Below, piece after piece: positions 1-6,731 of a DNA stretch of 6,731 bases; within the stretch, counting starts at the first letter, position 1; each line of letters starts with the position of its first letter. The notes under the pieces are model-generated. The model ran no database searches. It was not told where the DNA came from and saw only the letters and a program-made list of their open reading frames with translations. The stretch comes from Sphingomonadaceae bacterium. GTDB taxonomy: Bacteria; Pseudomonadota; Alphaproteobacteria; Sphingomonadales; Sphingomonadaceae. Made by a program: the position numbers and the translations under genes. The stretch spans positions 1 through 6,731 of the forward strand of contig JACMKH010000118.1 in NCBI GenBank assembly GCA_014380205.1. The letters run 5' to 3'.

Positions 1-411
1 ATGCGCCTTCTCCGCCGCCGCCTCGGCCATCGGCGCGACCAGCGGACGCACGGTCTGCGGGTGGCCCGCGACCGAGGTCAGCCCGAGCGCGGCGGTCGCC
101 TGGCGGAACAGCAGGTAGACGAGGAGCAATCGCCCTGTGGTCGCGCCGCGCAGCTTCGCGATCAGCGTGCGCGCGCGCTGCTGGAGCCCGTGGCGTTCGA
201 GCAGGCCGATCACCGGGAGCACGATCCAGACGACGCTGATGTAGCGGTTGTCGTTGAACGCCCTGCCGAACGCCGAGGTCACCTCGACGAGGCCGAGCCC
301 GCCGAGCAGCCCGGTGACGAACGCCGCGACGGTGACGACGAGAAGCGGGTTGAGGCGAAGCGCGAAGCCGAGGACGACGACGAGGATGCCGAGGAGCGGG
401 AGGTAGGTCAC
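1..411 (-). CDS. DUF969 family membrane protein, putative 5-oxoproline transporter subunit (partial, 3' end outside window)
   Basis: The frame is open from a GTG at 411 to the window edge and gives 137 residues. The C-terminus is cut off, since family members are roughly 230 aa. Visible hydrophobic segments lie at about residues 3-18, 22-42, 57-71 and 95-112. The family-like motifs are [19 protein letters not shown] (62-80), the [17 protein letters not shown] stretch (88-104) and [19 protein letters not shown] (116-134), which I recognise as DUF969. DUF969 and DUF979 proteins often sit beside 5-oxoprolinase genes and are named 5-oxoproline transporter subunits. That role comes from family knowledge and context and is not shown here. 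The GTG overlaps the stop of the upstream oxoprolinase gene (GTGA), and a strong GGGGAGGA ribosome-binding site lies six bases before it, which fixes the start. A DUF979 partner is expected just beyond the left edge. Confidence 0.88.
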   Translation of the reverse strand, partial: MTYLPLLGILVVVLGFALRLNPLLVVTVAAFVTGLLGGLGLVEVTSAFGRAFNDNRYISVVWIVLPVIGLLERHGLQQRARTLIAKLRGATTGRLLLVYLLFRQATAALGLTSVAGHPQTVRPLVAPMAEAAAEKAH

Positions 412-3400
412 CCAAGATCCTCCCCATATCCGCCGCCGCCGGGGGTCTCGATCACGAAGACATCGCCCGCGCCCATCGCCGCCGTCGCGGTCGGCCCCAG
501 CTCCTCGACGCGCCCGTCCGCGCGCACCACGCGGTTCACGCCCGGCAACGCATCGCCACCGCCGCAAATCCCCGCCGGCCGCACGATTCGCCGGTTGGAC
601 AATATCCCCGCCTCCATCGCCTCGAGGAAACGAACCTCGCGGACCACGCCGTCGCCGCCGCGATGCGCGCCCCGTCCCCCGGAGCCGCGCCGGATGGCGA
701 ATCGCTCGAGCCGCACGGGAAGCCGCGTCTCGAGCACCTCGGGGTCGGTCAGCCGGCTGTTGGTCATGTGCGTCTGGACCGCGCTCGTGCCGTCGTGATC
801 GCGCCCCGCGCCCGATCCGCCCGCGATCGTCTCATAATATTGGTGGCGCGCGTTGCCGAAGGTGAAATTGTTCATCGTTCCCTGGCTGGGCGCGAGCGCG
901 CCCGTCGCGACGAACAGCGCGTCGGTGATCACCTGGCTGGTCTCGACATTGCCCGCGACCACCGCCGCGGGCCAGCGCGGGTTGAGCATCGATCCCTGGG
1001 GGACGACCAGCTCGATCGGGCGCAGGCAGCCGTCGTTCATCGGGATCGCGTCGTCGATCAGCGTGCGCACGACATAGAGCGTCGCCGCGCGCGTGATCGA
1101 ATAGGGCGCGTTGAAATTATTGTCCTGCTGCGCGCTCGTTCCCGTGAAATCGATCCGCGCCGAGCGCGCCGCGCGATTGACCTTGATCGCGACTGAAACC
1201 TGGGCGCCGTTGTCCATCGGATAGGTGAACGCGCCATCGTCAAGCCGCGCGATCAGCCGCCTCACCGCTTCCTCGGCGTTGGCGAGGACATGCTCCATAT
1301 AGGCCGCGACCACCTCGCGGCCATATTCGCGCGCGACGCGGCGCAGCTCCCCGGCCCCGCGCGCGCAGGCGGCGAGCTGCGCCTTGAGGTCCGATATGTT
1401 GCGGTCGATGTTGCGCGCGGGGTGCGGTCCCGCGCCGAGGATCGCGCGCATCTCGGTCTGGAGGAAGCGGCCCTCGTCGACCATCAGCAGATTGTCGAGC
1501 AGGACACCCTCCTCGCGGATGTCGCGGCTGTCCGGCGGCATCGACCCCGGCGCGATCCCGCCGATGTCGGCATGATGTCCGCGCGCGGCGACATAGGCGG
1601 AAGGCGCGTCGTCGCTGTCGTGGAAGACTGGCACGACCACCGTTATGTCCGGGAGGTGCGTGCCGCCGCGATAGGGCGCGTTGAGCACATAGGCGTCGCC
1701 GCGCCTGATGCCGCGCCCGTCCGCGCCCTCGCCGCGCGCCTCGATGATCGTGCGGATGCTGTCGCCCATCGATCCGAGGTGGACGGGGATGTGCGGCGCG
1801 TTGGCGATCAGCGCGCCTGACGCGTCGAACAGCGCGCAGGAGAAATCGAGCCGCTCCTTGATGTTGACCGAGCTCGCGGTGTTCTGAAGCGCGACCCCCA
1901 TCTCCTCGGCTATCGCCATGAACAGGTTGTTGAAGATCTCGAGCATGACCGGATCGACGCGCGTGCCGATCGCGGGGGCGGATTGGCGCGGGACGGCGCG
2001 GGTAAGGATGAGATTGGCCTGCGCGTCTAGCCGCGCCTGCCAGCCCGGCTCGACGAAGGTGGTCGAGGTTTCCTCGACGATGAGGGCGGCGCCGGGGATG
2101 GTGTCGGAGGGGGAGAGGGATGAGCGGGCGATAACATCCTCCCCGTGAGCGACCCTTTCAGGGTCGCTATGAGGGGGACTATCGCCAAGCGATGGTGAAG
2201 GGGTACCCTCCTCAACGGACGGAGTATGGGGCCAGTGCCCCTCCACCCCCGCCTTCGGCGGCAGTCCCCCTCCCCCTTCGGGAGAGGATTTGCCGACCGC
2301 CTCGGCGATCAGCGTCTCGACGATCACCTGGGTCTCGGGCGCGTCGTATCCGAAGCGCGATTTGTGCAGCGCGTGGAATACCGCGCGCATCGCGCCCTCG
2401 TCGGTGAGTTCGAGCTCGAGCCCCGTGTCGCTGCCCTCGTAGCGGAGCACGACACGGCGCAGTATTTCGATCGCCGCGAGCGGGACATGCTGCGCGCGCA
2501 ACGCCGCCTCGGCCTCGTCCGCGAGCGCAGCATGGCGCGCAGCAAAATCCTCGCCGAGCGGACGCCCGAGCGTCTGCTGGCGCAGGACGGTCATGTCGGC
2601 GAGTCCCATGCCATAGGCCGAGAGCACGCCCGCAAGCGGATGAATCATCACGGTTTCAATGCCGAGTGCGTCGGCGACGAGGCACGCGTGCTGGCCGCCC
2701 GCGCCGCCAAAACACTGCAGCATATAGCGCGTCACATCGTGCCCCCGCGCGATCGAGATTTTCTTGATCGCGTTGGCCATGTTGTCGACCGCGATGCGGA
2801 TGAAGCCCTCGGCGATTGCTTCGGTGCTGCGCTTCTCGCCCGTCGTCGACTCGATTCGCTGCGCGACCTCGGCTAGCTTGCCGAGCACAATTTCGGCGTC
2901 GATGGGCTCGTCGCCCGCGGGTCCGAAGACGTGCGGGAAGTGCGCCGAATCGAGCTTGCCAAGCGCGAGGTTGCAGTCGGTGACGGTGAGCGGTCCACCG
3001 CGGCGGTAGCAGGCGGGGCCGGGGATCGCGCCCGCGCTGTCGGGGCCGACGCGGAAGCGCGATCCGTCGAAATGGCAGATCGATCCGCCCCCTGCCGCGA
3101 CCGTGTGGATCTGGAGCATCGGCGCGCGCACGCGCACGCCCGCGATCACATGCTCCGAGGCGCGCTCGTAGCTCCCGGCATAGTGAGAGACATCGGTCGA
3201 GGTGCCGCCCATGTCGAAGCCGATGACCTTGTCGAAGCCGGCGTCGGCGGCGGTCGTCGCCATGCCGACGATCCCGCCGGCGGGGCCCGACAGGATCGCG
3301 TCCTTGCCCTGGAAGGCGCGCGCGTCGACGAGGCCGCCTGAGGACTGCATGAAGAGGAGGCGCGTGTCTTCGCCAAGCGCGCCGATAACCTTGTCGACAT

Positions 3401-4049
3401 ATCGTCGCAGCACGGGCGAGAGATAGGCGTCCACCACCGTCGTATCGCCGCGGCCGACGAGCTTGATCAGCGGGCCGACGCGGTGGCTCACCGATATCTG
3501 GGTGAAGCCCAACTCCTCCGCGATCTCGGCCAGCCGCGTCTCGTGCTCGGTGAAGCGCCAGCCGTGCATCAGCACGATCGCGAGCGCCTCGATCCCCTCG
3601 GCGCGCGCGGCGGCGAGGCCCTCGCGCGCCGTCACCTCATCGAGCGGCCGCACCATCTCCCTATCCGCTCCCACGCGCTCGTCGATCTCGATAACGCGCT
3701 CGTAAAGCTGGCTAGGCAGCACGATATGCCGCGCGAAAATCTCGGGCCGTGCCTGATAGCCGATCCTCAGCGCATCGCCGAAGCCGCGCGTGATCGCGAG
3801 CGCGACGCGCTCGCCCTTGCGCTCGAGCAGCGCATTGGTCGCGACCGTCGTCCCCATCTTGACCGCCTCGATCGCGCCGCCGCCATGCGCGGCGAGCAGC
3901 CGCGCGATCCCCGCGACGGCCGCGTCATTATAGCGTTCAGGATCCTGGGAGAGCAGCTTGGCGACATGGCGCGCGCCGTCGGGCGCGAAGCCAACGATAT
4001 CGGTGAAGGTCCCGCCGCGGTCGATCGCGAATGTCCAGCCCGACCTCAC
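408..4049 (-). CDS. Fused HyuA-HyuB ATP-dependent 5-oxoprolinase / hydantoinase family protein
   Basis: This 1213-residue protein has the usual length of single-chain 5-oxoprolinases, which hydrolyse a cyclic amide (5-oxoproline to glutamate) with ATP in the cytoplasm. The HyuA N-terminal domain (about 5-185) opens with [12 protein letters not shown] (9-20), the oxoprolinase-style phosphate loop, followed by [14 protein letters not shown] (66-79). The HyuA core (about 200-490) has GPAGGIVG (255-262), [11 protein letters not shown] (278-288), AAGGGS (318-323) and [10 protein letters not shown] (446-455). The HyuB half (about 697-1209) has [12 protein letters not shown] (792-803), [10 protein letters not shown] (822-831), [14 protein letters not shown] (1033-1046), GGSGAG (1077-1082), [13 protein letters not shown] (1095-1107) and ETPGGGGYG (1201-1209). 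I chose the GTG at 4049 because it overlaps the ligase stop (GTGA) and puts the conserved loop at the usual distance. The frame stays open 108 codons further upstream, but that is antisense-style read-through inside the ligase gene. Residues 587-640 are an odd low-complexity linker from an in-frame repeat. Substrate could be 5-oxoproline, a hydantoin or another lactam. Confidence 0.92.
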   Translation of the reverse strand: MRSGWTFAIDRGGTFTDIVGFAPDGARHVAKLLSQDPERYNDAAVAGIARLLAAHGGGAIEAVKMGTTVATNALLERKGERVALAITRGFGDALRIGYQARPEIFARHIVLPSQLYERVIEIDERVGADREMVRPLDEVTAREGLAAARAEGIEALAIVLMHGWRFTEHETRLAEIAEELGFTQISVSHRVGPLIKLVGRGDTTVVDAYLSPVLRRYVDKVIGALGEDTRLLFMQSSGGLVDARAFQGKDAILSGPAGGIVGMATTAADAGFDKVIGFDMGGTSTDVSHYAGSYERASEHVIAGVRVRAPMLQIHTVAAGGGSICHFDGSRFRVGPDSAGAIPGPACYRRGGPLTVTDCNLALGKLDSAHFPHVFGPAGDEPIDAEIVLGKLAEVAQRIESTTGEKRSTEAIAEGFIRIAVDNMANAIKKISIARGHDVTRYMLQCFGGAGGQHACLVADALGIETVMIHPLAGVLSAYGMGLADMTVLRQQTLGRPLGEDFAARHAALADEAEAALRAQHVPLAAIEILRRVVLRYEGSDTGLELELTDEGAMRAVFHALHKSRFGYDAPETQVIVETLIAEAVGKSSPEGGGGLPPKAGVEGHWPHTPSVEEGTPSPSLGDSPPHSDPERVAHGEDVIARSSLSPSDTIPGAALIVEETSTTFVEPGWQARLDAQANLILTRAVPRQSAPAIGTRVDPVMLEIFNNLFMAIAEEMGVALQNTASSVNIKERLDFSCALFDASGALIANAPHIPVHLGSMGDSIRTIIEARGEGADGRGIRRGDAYVLNAPYRGGTHLPDITVVVPVFHDSDDAPSAYVAARGHHADIGGIAPGSMPPDSRDIREEGVLLDNLLMVDEGRFLQTEMRAILGAGPHPARNIDRNISDLKAQLAACARGAGELRRVAREYGREVVAAYMEHVLANAEEAVRRLIARLDDGAFTYPMDNGAQVSVAIKVNRAARSARIDFTGTSAQQDNNFNAPYSITRAATLYVVRTLIDDAIPMNDGCLRPIELVVPQGSMLNPRWPAAVVAGNVETSQVITDALFVATGALAPSQGTMNNFTFGNARHQYYETIAGGSGAGRDHDGTSAVQTHMTNSRLTDPEVLETRLPVRLERFAIRRGSGGRGAHRGGDGVVREVRFLEAMEAGILSNRRIVRPAGICGGGDALPGVNRVVRADGRVEELGPTATAAMGAGDVFVIETPGGGGYGEDLG
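418..425 (-). promoter_or_regulatory. Strong Shine-Dalgarno site for the DUF969 gene
   Basis: The minus strand reads GGGGAGGA, then six bases, then the GTG start at 411. The site lies inside the last codons of the oxoprolinase gene (the GGYGEDLG tail). It supports GTG as the true start and suggests the transporter gene is initiated efficiently on its own as well as by coupling. The other three junctions in the operon lack such a clear site. Confidence 0.7.
2136..2289. repeat. Compound palindromic repeat element lying in frame inside the oxoprolinase gene
   Basis: About 155 bp contains four hairpins in a row. They are AGCGACCCT/AGGGTCGCT (2148-2168, 9-bp perfect stem, 3-base loop), ATCGC/GCGAT (2181-2193), CCGCC/GGCGG (2249-2261) and CTCCC/GGGAG (2270-2284). 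A GGGTACCC palindrome sits at 2201-2208. The outer ends are themselves near-inverted: ATCCTCCCC at 2136 versus GGGAGAGGAT ending at 2289. From memory, similar chains of small GC-rich palindromes are common between genes in sphingomonads and other alphaproteobacteria; I could not check this against a database. Here the element is free of stops in the gene's frame and encodes residues of about 587-640, rich in Gly, Pro, Ser and His. Confidence 0.65.
2148..2168. repeat. Perfect 9-bp inverted repeat (hairpin) within the in-frame repeat element
   Basis: AGCGACCCT, loop TTC, AGGGTCGCT. It is the longest perfect stem in the element and would form a stable RNA hairpin in the oxoprolinase mRNA. It lacks a U-tract and lies mid-gene, so it is not read as a terminator. 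Confidence 0.7.
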
Positions 4050-5638
4050 TCCCGAAGAGCGAAGCGCTGAAGCTTGCCGGTCGCGGTCTTGGGGAGCGCG
4101 TCGACGAAGGCGATCTCGCGCGGATATTTGTAGGGCGCGATCGCCGCCTTGACGTGATCCTGGAGCGCGCCGACAAGATCGGCGTTGCAATCGCATCCCT
4201 CGGCTAGAACGATGAAGGCCTTCACCTTCTGGCCGCGCTCGTGGCAGGTGACGCCGACCACCGCGCATTCGGCGACCGCGGGATGCGCGTAGAGCGCCTC
4301 CTCGACCTCGGGCGCGGCGATGTTGTAGCCCGACGAGACGATCATGTCGTCCGAGCGCGCGACGAACCAGCAATAGCCGTCCTCGTCGATCCGGAAGGTG
4401 TCGCCGGTGACGTTCCAGCCATCGATCACATAGTCGGCCTGGCGCGGGTCATCGAGATATCGGCACCCGCTCGGCCCCTTGACCGCGAGCCTGCCCGTGC
4501 CTTCGGCCATAGGAGCGCCCGCCCCGTCGAGCACGCAGGCGCGATGGCCGGGAACGGCCTTGCCCGTCGCGCCGGGGCGGATGTCGTCGCCCGAGGCCGA
4601 GATGAAGATGTGCATCATCTCGGTCGCGCCGATGCCATCGACGATCGAGATTCCTGTCGCGTCCTTCCACGCATGCCAGGCCGCCGAGGGAAGATGCTCG
4701 CCCGCCGAGACGCAGGTCTTGAGCGAGGCGATGTCGCGGCCGTCGAGCGCGGCGAGCATCGCCTTGTAGGCGGTCGGCGCGGTGGCAAGAGTCGTCACGC
4801 GATGGCGCTCGATCGCGTAGAGCAACGGTCCGGGGCCCGGCGTCTCGATCGTCACCGCCGCGCCGCCGAAACGCCAGGGGAAGATCAGCAGCATGCCGAG
4901 CCCGAAGGTGAACGCGATCGGCGCCGAGCAAGCCCAGCGCTCGTCGGGCCCTGGCCTGAGGATGTGGCGCGCGAAGCTGTCGGCGGGGGCGAGGATGTCG
5001 CGGTGATAATGGACGCAGCCCTTGGGCTTGCCCGTGGTGCCCGAGGTGAAGGCGATCAGCGCGACATCGTCGCGATGCGTGGCGACGGGTGCGAAGCCGG
5101 AGCCGACGCTGGCGATCCGACCCTCTAGCTCGCCGCCGCCATTGTCCCCGTCATACGTGATGAGCGATCGTACGGTCCTGGCCCGCGCCGCGCCTTGCTC
5201 GAAGTCCGTCAGGCTCCGTGTATCAACGATCGCGTGACTGATCGCCGCGCGCTCGAGGATCGTCGCGACCTCGCCCGCGCGCAGCATAGGCATGGTCGCG
5301 ACGACGATCCCTCCCGCCTTGAGCACGCCGAGCCACGCCGCGAACATCGTCGCGGAGTTGGGGCCGCGCAGCAGCACGCGGTTGCCCGGGACGAGCCCCT
5401 CCTCCTCGGTAAGCAGCCGCGCGATGCGATCGGAAAGATCGCGCATTGCGCCATAGGTCCAGCTCCCGGCGTCGTTGATCACCGCGAGGCGGTCGGGATC
5501 GGCCTTGTCAATCAGCTCGACCGCGGCGTTGAGTTGCTCGGGGTATTGGAGCTCGGGCAGATCGAAGAGGAATTCGGGCTGCGCCTCGGGAGGCGGGAGG
5601 CGATCGCGGACGAAGCTGTCGACATGCGCGGAGTTCAT
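4046..5638 (-). CDS. AMP-forming acyl-CoA ligase, benzoate/2-aminobenzoate-CoA ligase type
   Basis: This 530-residue ANL-superfamily enzyme would activate a carboxylic acid to an acyl-adenylate and then a CoA thioester in the cytoplasm. The phosphate-binding loop [10 protein letters not shown] is at 198-207, the aromatic/acid-pocket region at about 235-260, and the A5 motif GIGATE at 335-340. The A7 motif [11 protein letters not shown] is at 412-422, the hinge [14 protein letters not shown] at 427-440, and the A10 motif [10 protein letters not shown] at 516-525, with K522 the expected catalytic lysine. All core motifs are intact, so it should be active. Overall pattern (the N-terminal PPPEAQPEF stretch, GCVHYHRD after the P-loop, GATEMMHIF) resembles 2-aminobenzoate-CoA and benzoate-CoA ligases. 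An aromatic or amino-substituted acid is therefore the best guess, not a proven substrate. The ATG overlaps the stop of the RidA-like gene (ATGA), and the stop overlaps the oxoprolinase GTG (GTGA). Confidence 0.92.
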   Translation of the reverse strand: MNSAHVDSFVRDRLPPPEAQPEFLFDLPELQYPEQLNAAVELIDKADPDRLAVINDAGSWTYGAMRDLSDRIARLLTEEEGLVPGNRVLLRGPNSATMFAAWLGVLKAGGIVVATMPMLRAGEVATILERAAISHAIVDTRSLTDFEQGAARARTVRSLITYDGDNGGGELEGRIASVGSGFAPVATHRDDVALIAFTSGTTGKPKGCVHYHRDILAPADSFARHILRPGPDERWACSAPIAFTFGLGMLLIFPWRFGGAAVTIETPGPGPLLYAIERHRVTTLATAPTAYKAMLAALDGRDIASLKTCVSAGEHLPSAAWHAWKDATGISIVDGIGATEMMHIFISASGDDIRPGATGKAVPGHRACVLDGAGAPMAEGTGRLAVKGPSGCRYLDDPRQADYVIDGWNVTGDTFRIDEDGYCWFVARSDDMIVSSGYNIAAPEVEEALYAHPAVAECAVVGVTCHERGQKVKAFIVLAEGCDCNADLVGALQDHVKAAIAPYKYPREIAFVDALPKTATGKLQRFALRE

Positions 5639-6039
5639 CGCTCGGGCACCACCGCCGTCGTCTCGATCTCGATCCGCGCCTGGGGCTCGACCAGCGCCGT
5701 TACCTCGACCACCGCCATTGCGGGGAAGTTCCGCCCCATCAGCTCGCGATACGCCGCGCCGATCGCGGGCAGCGCCGCGACATAGTCGCTGCGGCTCGTG
5801 ACATACCAGGTCATCCGCACGACATGTTCGGGGCCCGCCCCCGCCTCGGCGAGGATCGCGAGCGTGTTGACCAGAATCTGGCGGAACTGGCCCGCGATGT
5901 CGCCCGCGACGAAGCGTTCTTCGGCGTCCCAGCCGACCACGCCTCCCGTGAACACCATCCGCCCGCTCGCCGCGATGCCGTTGGCGTAGCCCTTGGGCCG
6001 CGGCCAGCCCGACGGCAGCAATATCTCGTGCGCGCTCAT
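5635..6039 (-). CDS. RidA/YjgF/YER057c/UK114-family protein lacking the canonical catalytic arginine
   Basis: At 134 residues this has typical Rid-family length. Recognisable blocks are SGRMVFTGGVVGWD (25-38), the GDIAGQFRQILVNTLAILAEAG helix region (46-67), VRMTWYVTSRSDY (74-86), RNFPAMAVVEVTALVEP (103-119) and IEIETTAVV (123-131). Canonical RidA deaminates reactive enamine/imine intermediates using an arginine in the segment EVARLP. Here the aligned segment is EVTALVEP, so that arginine appears to be absent and one residue inserted. By family knowledge this places it with the Rid subfamilies (Rid4-7 type) not shown to have standard imine deaminase activity. Rid proteins like this are often next to aminobenzoate-CoA or other amine catabolism genes, which fits the neighbours. 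The ATG at 6039 overlaps the ACAD stop (ATGA), and its own stop overlaps the ligase ATG. Confidence 0.9.
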   Translation of the reverse strand: MSAHEILLPSGWPRPKGYANGIAASGRMVFTGGVVGWDAEERFVAGDIAGQFRQILVNTLAILAEAGAGPEHVVRMTWYVTSRSDYVAALPAIGAAYRELMGRNFPAMAVVEVTALVEPQARIEIETTAVVPER

Positions 6040-6476
6040 CGCTCGAACCCCGCGAGATGCGCGCGCGCGATCACGATCTTCTGCACCTCCGACGCGCCTT
6101 CGTAGATGCGCAGCGCGCGGACCTCGCGATAGAGGCTCTCGACGGGGACGCCGTGCGTGACGCCGAGCCCGCCGAAAATCTGCACCGCCTTGTCGATCAC
6201 CGATTGTGCGCGGTCGGTCGCGTGGAGCTTGGCGAGCGCGGCCTCGCGGCTGTTGCGCTGCCCCTTGACGTCGCGCAGCCAGGCCGCGCGGTAGATCAGC
6301 AGCGCCGAAGCATCCACGTCGAGCACCATCTCGGCGAGCTTCGACTGGGTGATCGCATTGTCCGCGAGCACGCCCTCGCCGAGCTTGCGCGTCAGCGCGC
6401 GCCGGGCGCTCGACGAGGCGACGGCACGCGCCTTGACCCGCCAGCTCGGAGACGGGACGCTCTCCGACAACGCCAT
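6036..6476 (-). CDS. Acyl-CoA dehydrogenase, C-terminal part only (5' end replaced by an inverted junction)
   Basis: The open frame has 146 codons from an ATG at 6476, but only residues of about 26-146 (6401 down to 6036) are acyl-CoA dehydrogenase. The first 25 or so residues are the antisense of the second copy and probably not a real N-terminus. The real part carries the C-terminal FAD-binding helical domain: [38 protein letters not shown] and the signature [18 protein letters not shown], whose Glu in IYEG is the usual catalytic base position. A complete family member is about 380 aa, so roughly two thirds is missing. ACADs introduce an alpha-beta double bond into an acyl-CoA and pass electrons to ETF, which fits the downstream CoA ligase. 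The stop overlaps the RidA-like ATG. Confidence 0.8.
   Translation of the reverse strand: MALSESVPSPSWRVKARAVASSSARRALTRKLGEGVLADNAITQSKLAEMVLDVDASALLIYRAAWLRDVKGQRNSREAALAKLHATDRAQSVIDKAVQIFGGLGVTHGVPVESLYREVRALRIYEGASEVQKIVIARAHLAGFER
6395..6402. other. GCGCGCGC at the inverted-duplication junction
   Basis: The minus-strand ACAD homology ends at about 6401 and the plus-strand homology starts at about 6397. The two overlap in this self-complementary octamer. The plus copy extends about seven codons further towards the ACAD N-terminus than the minus copy. A short self-complementary overlap is what a fold-back template switch or microhomology-mediated join would leave. Confidence 0.6.
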
Positions 6477-6731
6477 TGTCCAGTCGATGCTCGCCGAGAT
6501 GGTGCTCGACGTCGATGCCTCGGCCCTGCTCGTCTACCGCGCCGCCTGGGTGCGCGACGTTCAGGGCCGGCGCAACAGCCGGGAGGCAGCGCTCGCCAAG
6601 CTGCACGCGACCGACCAGGCGCAACTCGTCATCGACAAGGCGGTGCAGATTTTCGGCGGGCTCGGAGTTACGGTCGGCGTCCCGGTCGAGAGCCTCTATC
6701 GCGAGATTCGCGCGTTGCGCATCTACGAAGG
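6397..6731 (+). pseudogene. Second, inverted copy of acyl-CoA dehydrogenase C-terminal region (fragment, cut at both ends)
   Basis: Reading the plus strand in the frame of position 6397 gives [18 protein letters not shown], then [45 protein letters not shown] and [12 protein letters not shown] to the window end. This is the same protein region as the minus-strand ACAD, about 86% identical over some 102 residues. It has no start codon context or N-terminal domain, and runs off the right edge before its stop. There are no frameshifts or internal stops, and most base differences from the other copy are synonymous. The sequence therefore evolved as a working gene, not a decayed duplicate. It may belong to a related strain or paralogue joined here by chimerism. 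Confidence 0.85.

Larger units (their letters stand above)
6097..6731. repeat. Large imperfect inverted repeat: arms 6097-6401 and 6427-6731, 25-bp centre
   Basis: By hand alignment the 305-bp left arm (read on the minus strand) and the right arm (read on the plus strand) pair without gaps with about 46 mismatches, roughly 85% identity. Identical blocks include the stretch coding GCGGTGCAGATTTTCGGCGG and the shared end ATCTACGAAGG. The right arm is cut by the window edge, so the true arm could be longer. The arms are both ACAD coding sequence in the same register. Confidence 0.85.

Noticed and set aside
1..798. 265-codon plus-strand open frame, and similar long plus-strand frames across the window
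   Set aside because: They lie opposite well-supported minus-strand genes, have Arg/Ala/Pro/Asp-rich antisense-type composition and show no family motif. Long spurious frames are expected at this GC content.
2148..2168. Hairpin as a rho-independent terminator between HyuA and HyuB genes
   Set aside because: There is no U-tract, and the frame continues through it into a HyuB half with no start or ribosome-binding site of its own. The two halves are one fused gene.
4050..4373. N-terminal extension of the oxoprolinase frame by 108 codons
   Set aside because: It overlaps the end of the acyl-CoA ligase, is Arg-rich without motifs, and the GTG at 4049 gives the conserved IDRGGTFTD loop its normal position.
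6427..6476. ATG at 6476 as the genuine start of a short acyl-CoA dehydrogenase-like protein
   Set aside because: The first 25 or so residues are exact antisense of the inverted plus-strand ACAD copy and do not resemble the family.
5635..6624. 329-codon minus-strand frame starting at 6624 in the RidA-like reading frame
   Set aside because: Only the last 134 residues are the RidA-like protein. The rest reads the ACAD copies out of frame or antisense across the inverted junction, so it is not a fusion protein.

Overview
This 6.7-kb, very GC-rich window is almost entirely coding and reads as one tightly packed operon on the minus strand. Codon use is strongly G/C at third positions. The gene content, the style of the proteins and a GC-rich palindromic repeat fit an alphaproteobacterium, most likely a sphingomonad-type organism. 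That placement is inference; no rRNA or marker gene is present.

In transcription order, from right to left, the minus strand carries five genes. First is the C-terminal part of an acyl-CoA dehydrogenase (ACAD), then a RidA/YjgF-family protein (134 aa) and an AMP-forming acyl-CoA ligase of the benzoate/2-aminobenzoate-CoA ligase type (530 aa). After these come a fused HyuA-HyuB ATP-dependent 5-oxoprolinase/hydantoinase (1213 aa) and the N-terminal 137 residues of a DUF969 membrane protein, cut by the left edge. DUF969 is the family named as a 5-oxoproline transporter subunit. All four gene junctions are 4-base start/stop overlaps (ATGA, ATGA, GTGA, GTGA), so translation is probably coupled throughout. 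No promoter, terminator, tRNA, rRNA or CRISPR is visible.

Taken together, the genes suggest a catabolic module for a small N-containing acid or lactam. A DUF969-type transporter would import a cyclic amide and the oxoprolinase-like enzyme would open it with ATP. The ligase would make a CoA thioester, the ACAD would desaturate it, and the RidA-like protein would handle a reactive imine/enamine or act structurally. An alternative is an anthranilate-CoA pathway that shares an operon with 5-oxoproline salvage. The substrate cannot be read from sequence alone.

Two features stand out. (1) The right end is a head-to-head inverted duplication. The ACAD C-terminal coding sequence appears on the minus strand up to about 6401, and again on the plus strand from about 6397 to the window end. 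The arms are about 85% identical over 305 bp without gaps, with a 25-bp centre, and most differences are synonymous. Both copies are truncated at nearly the same codon around a GCGCGCGC junction. This is either a fold-back/chimeric join between two related genomes or paralogues, or a real inverted partial duplication; I favour an assembly or library chimera. (2) A compound palindromic repeat of about 155 bp lies in frame inside the oxoprolinase gene. It encodes a low-complexity linker rich in Pro, Gly and Ser between the HyuA-like and HyuB-like halves.
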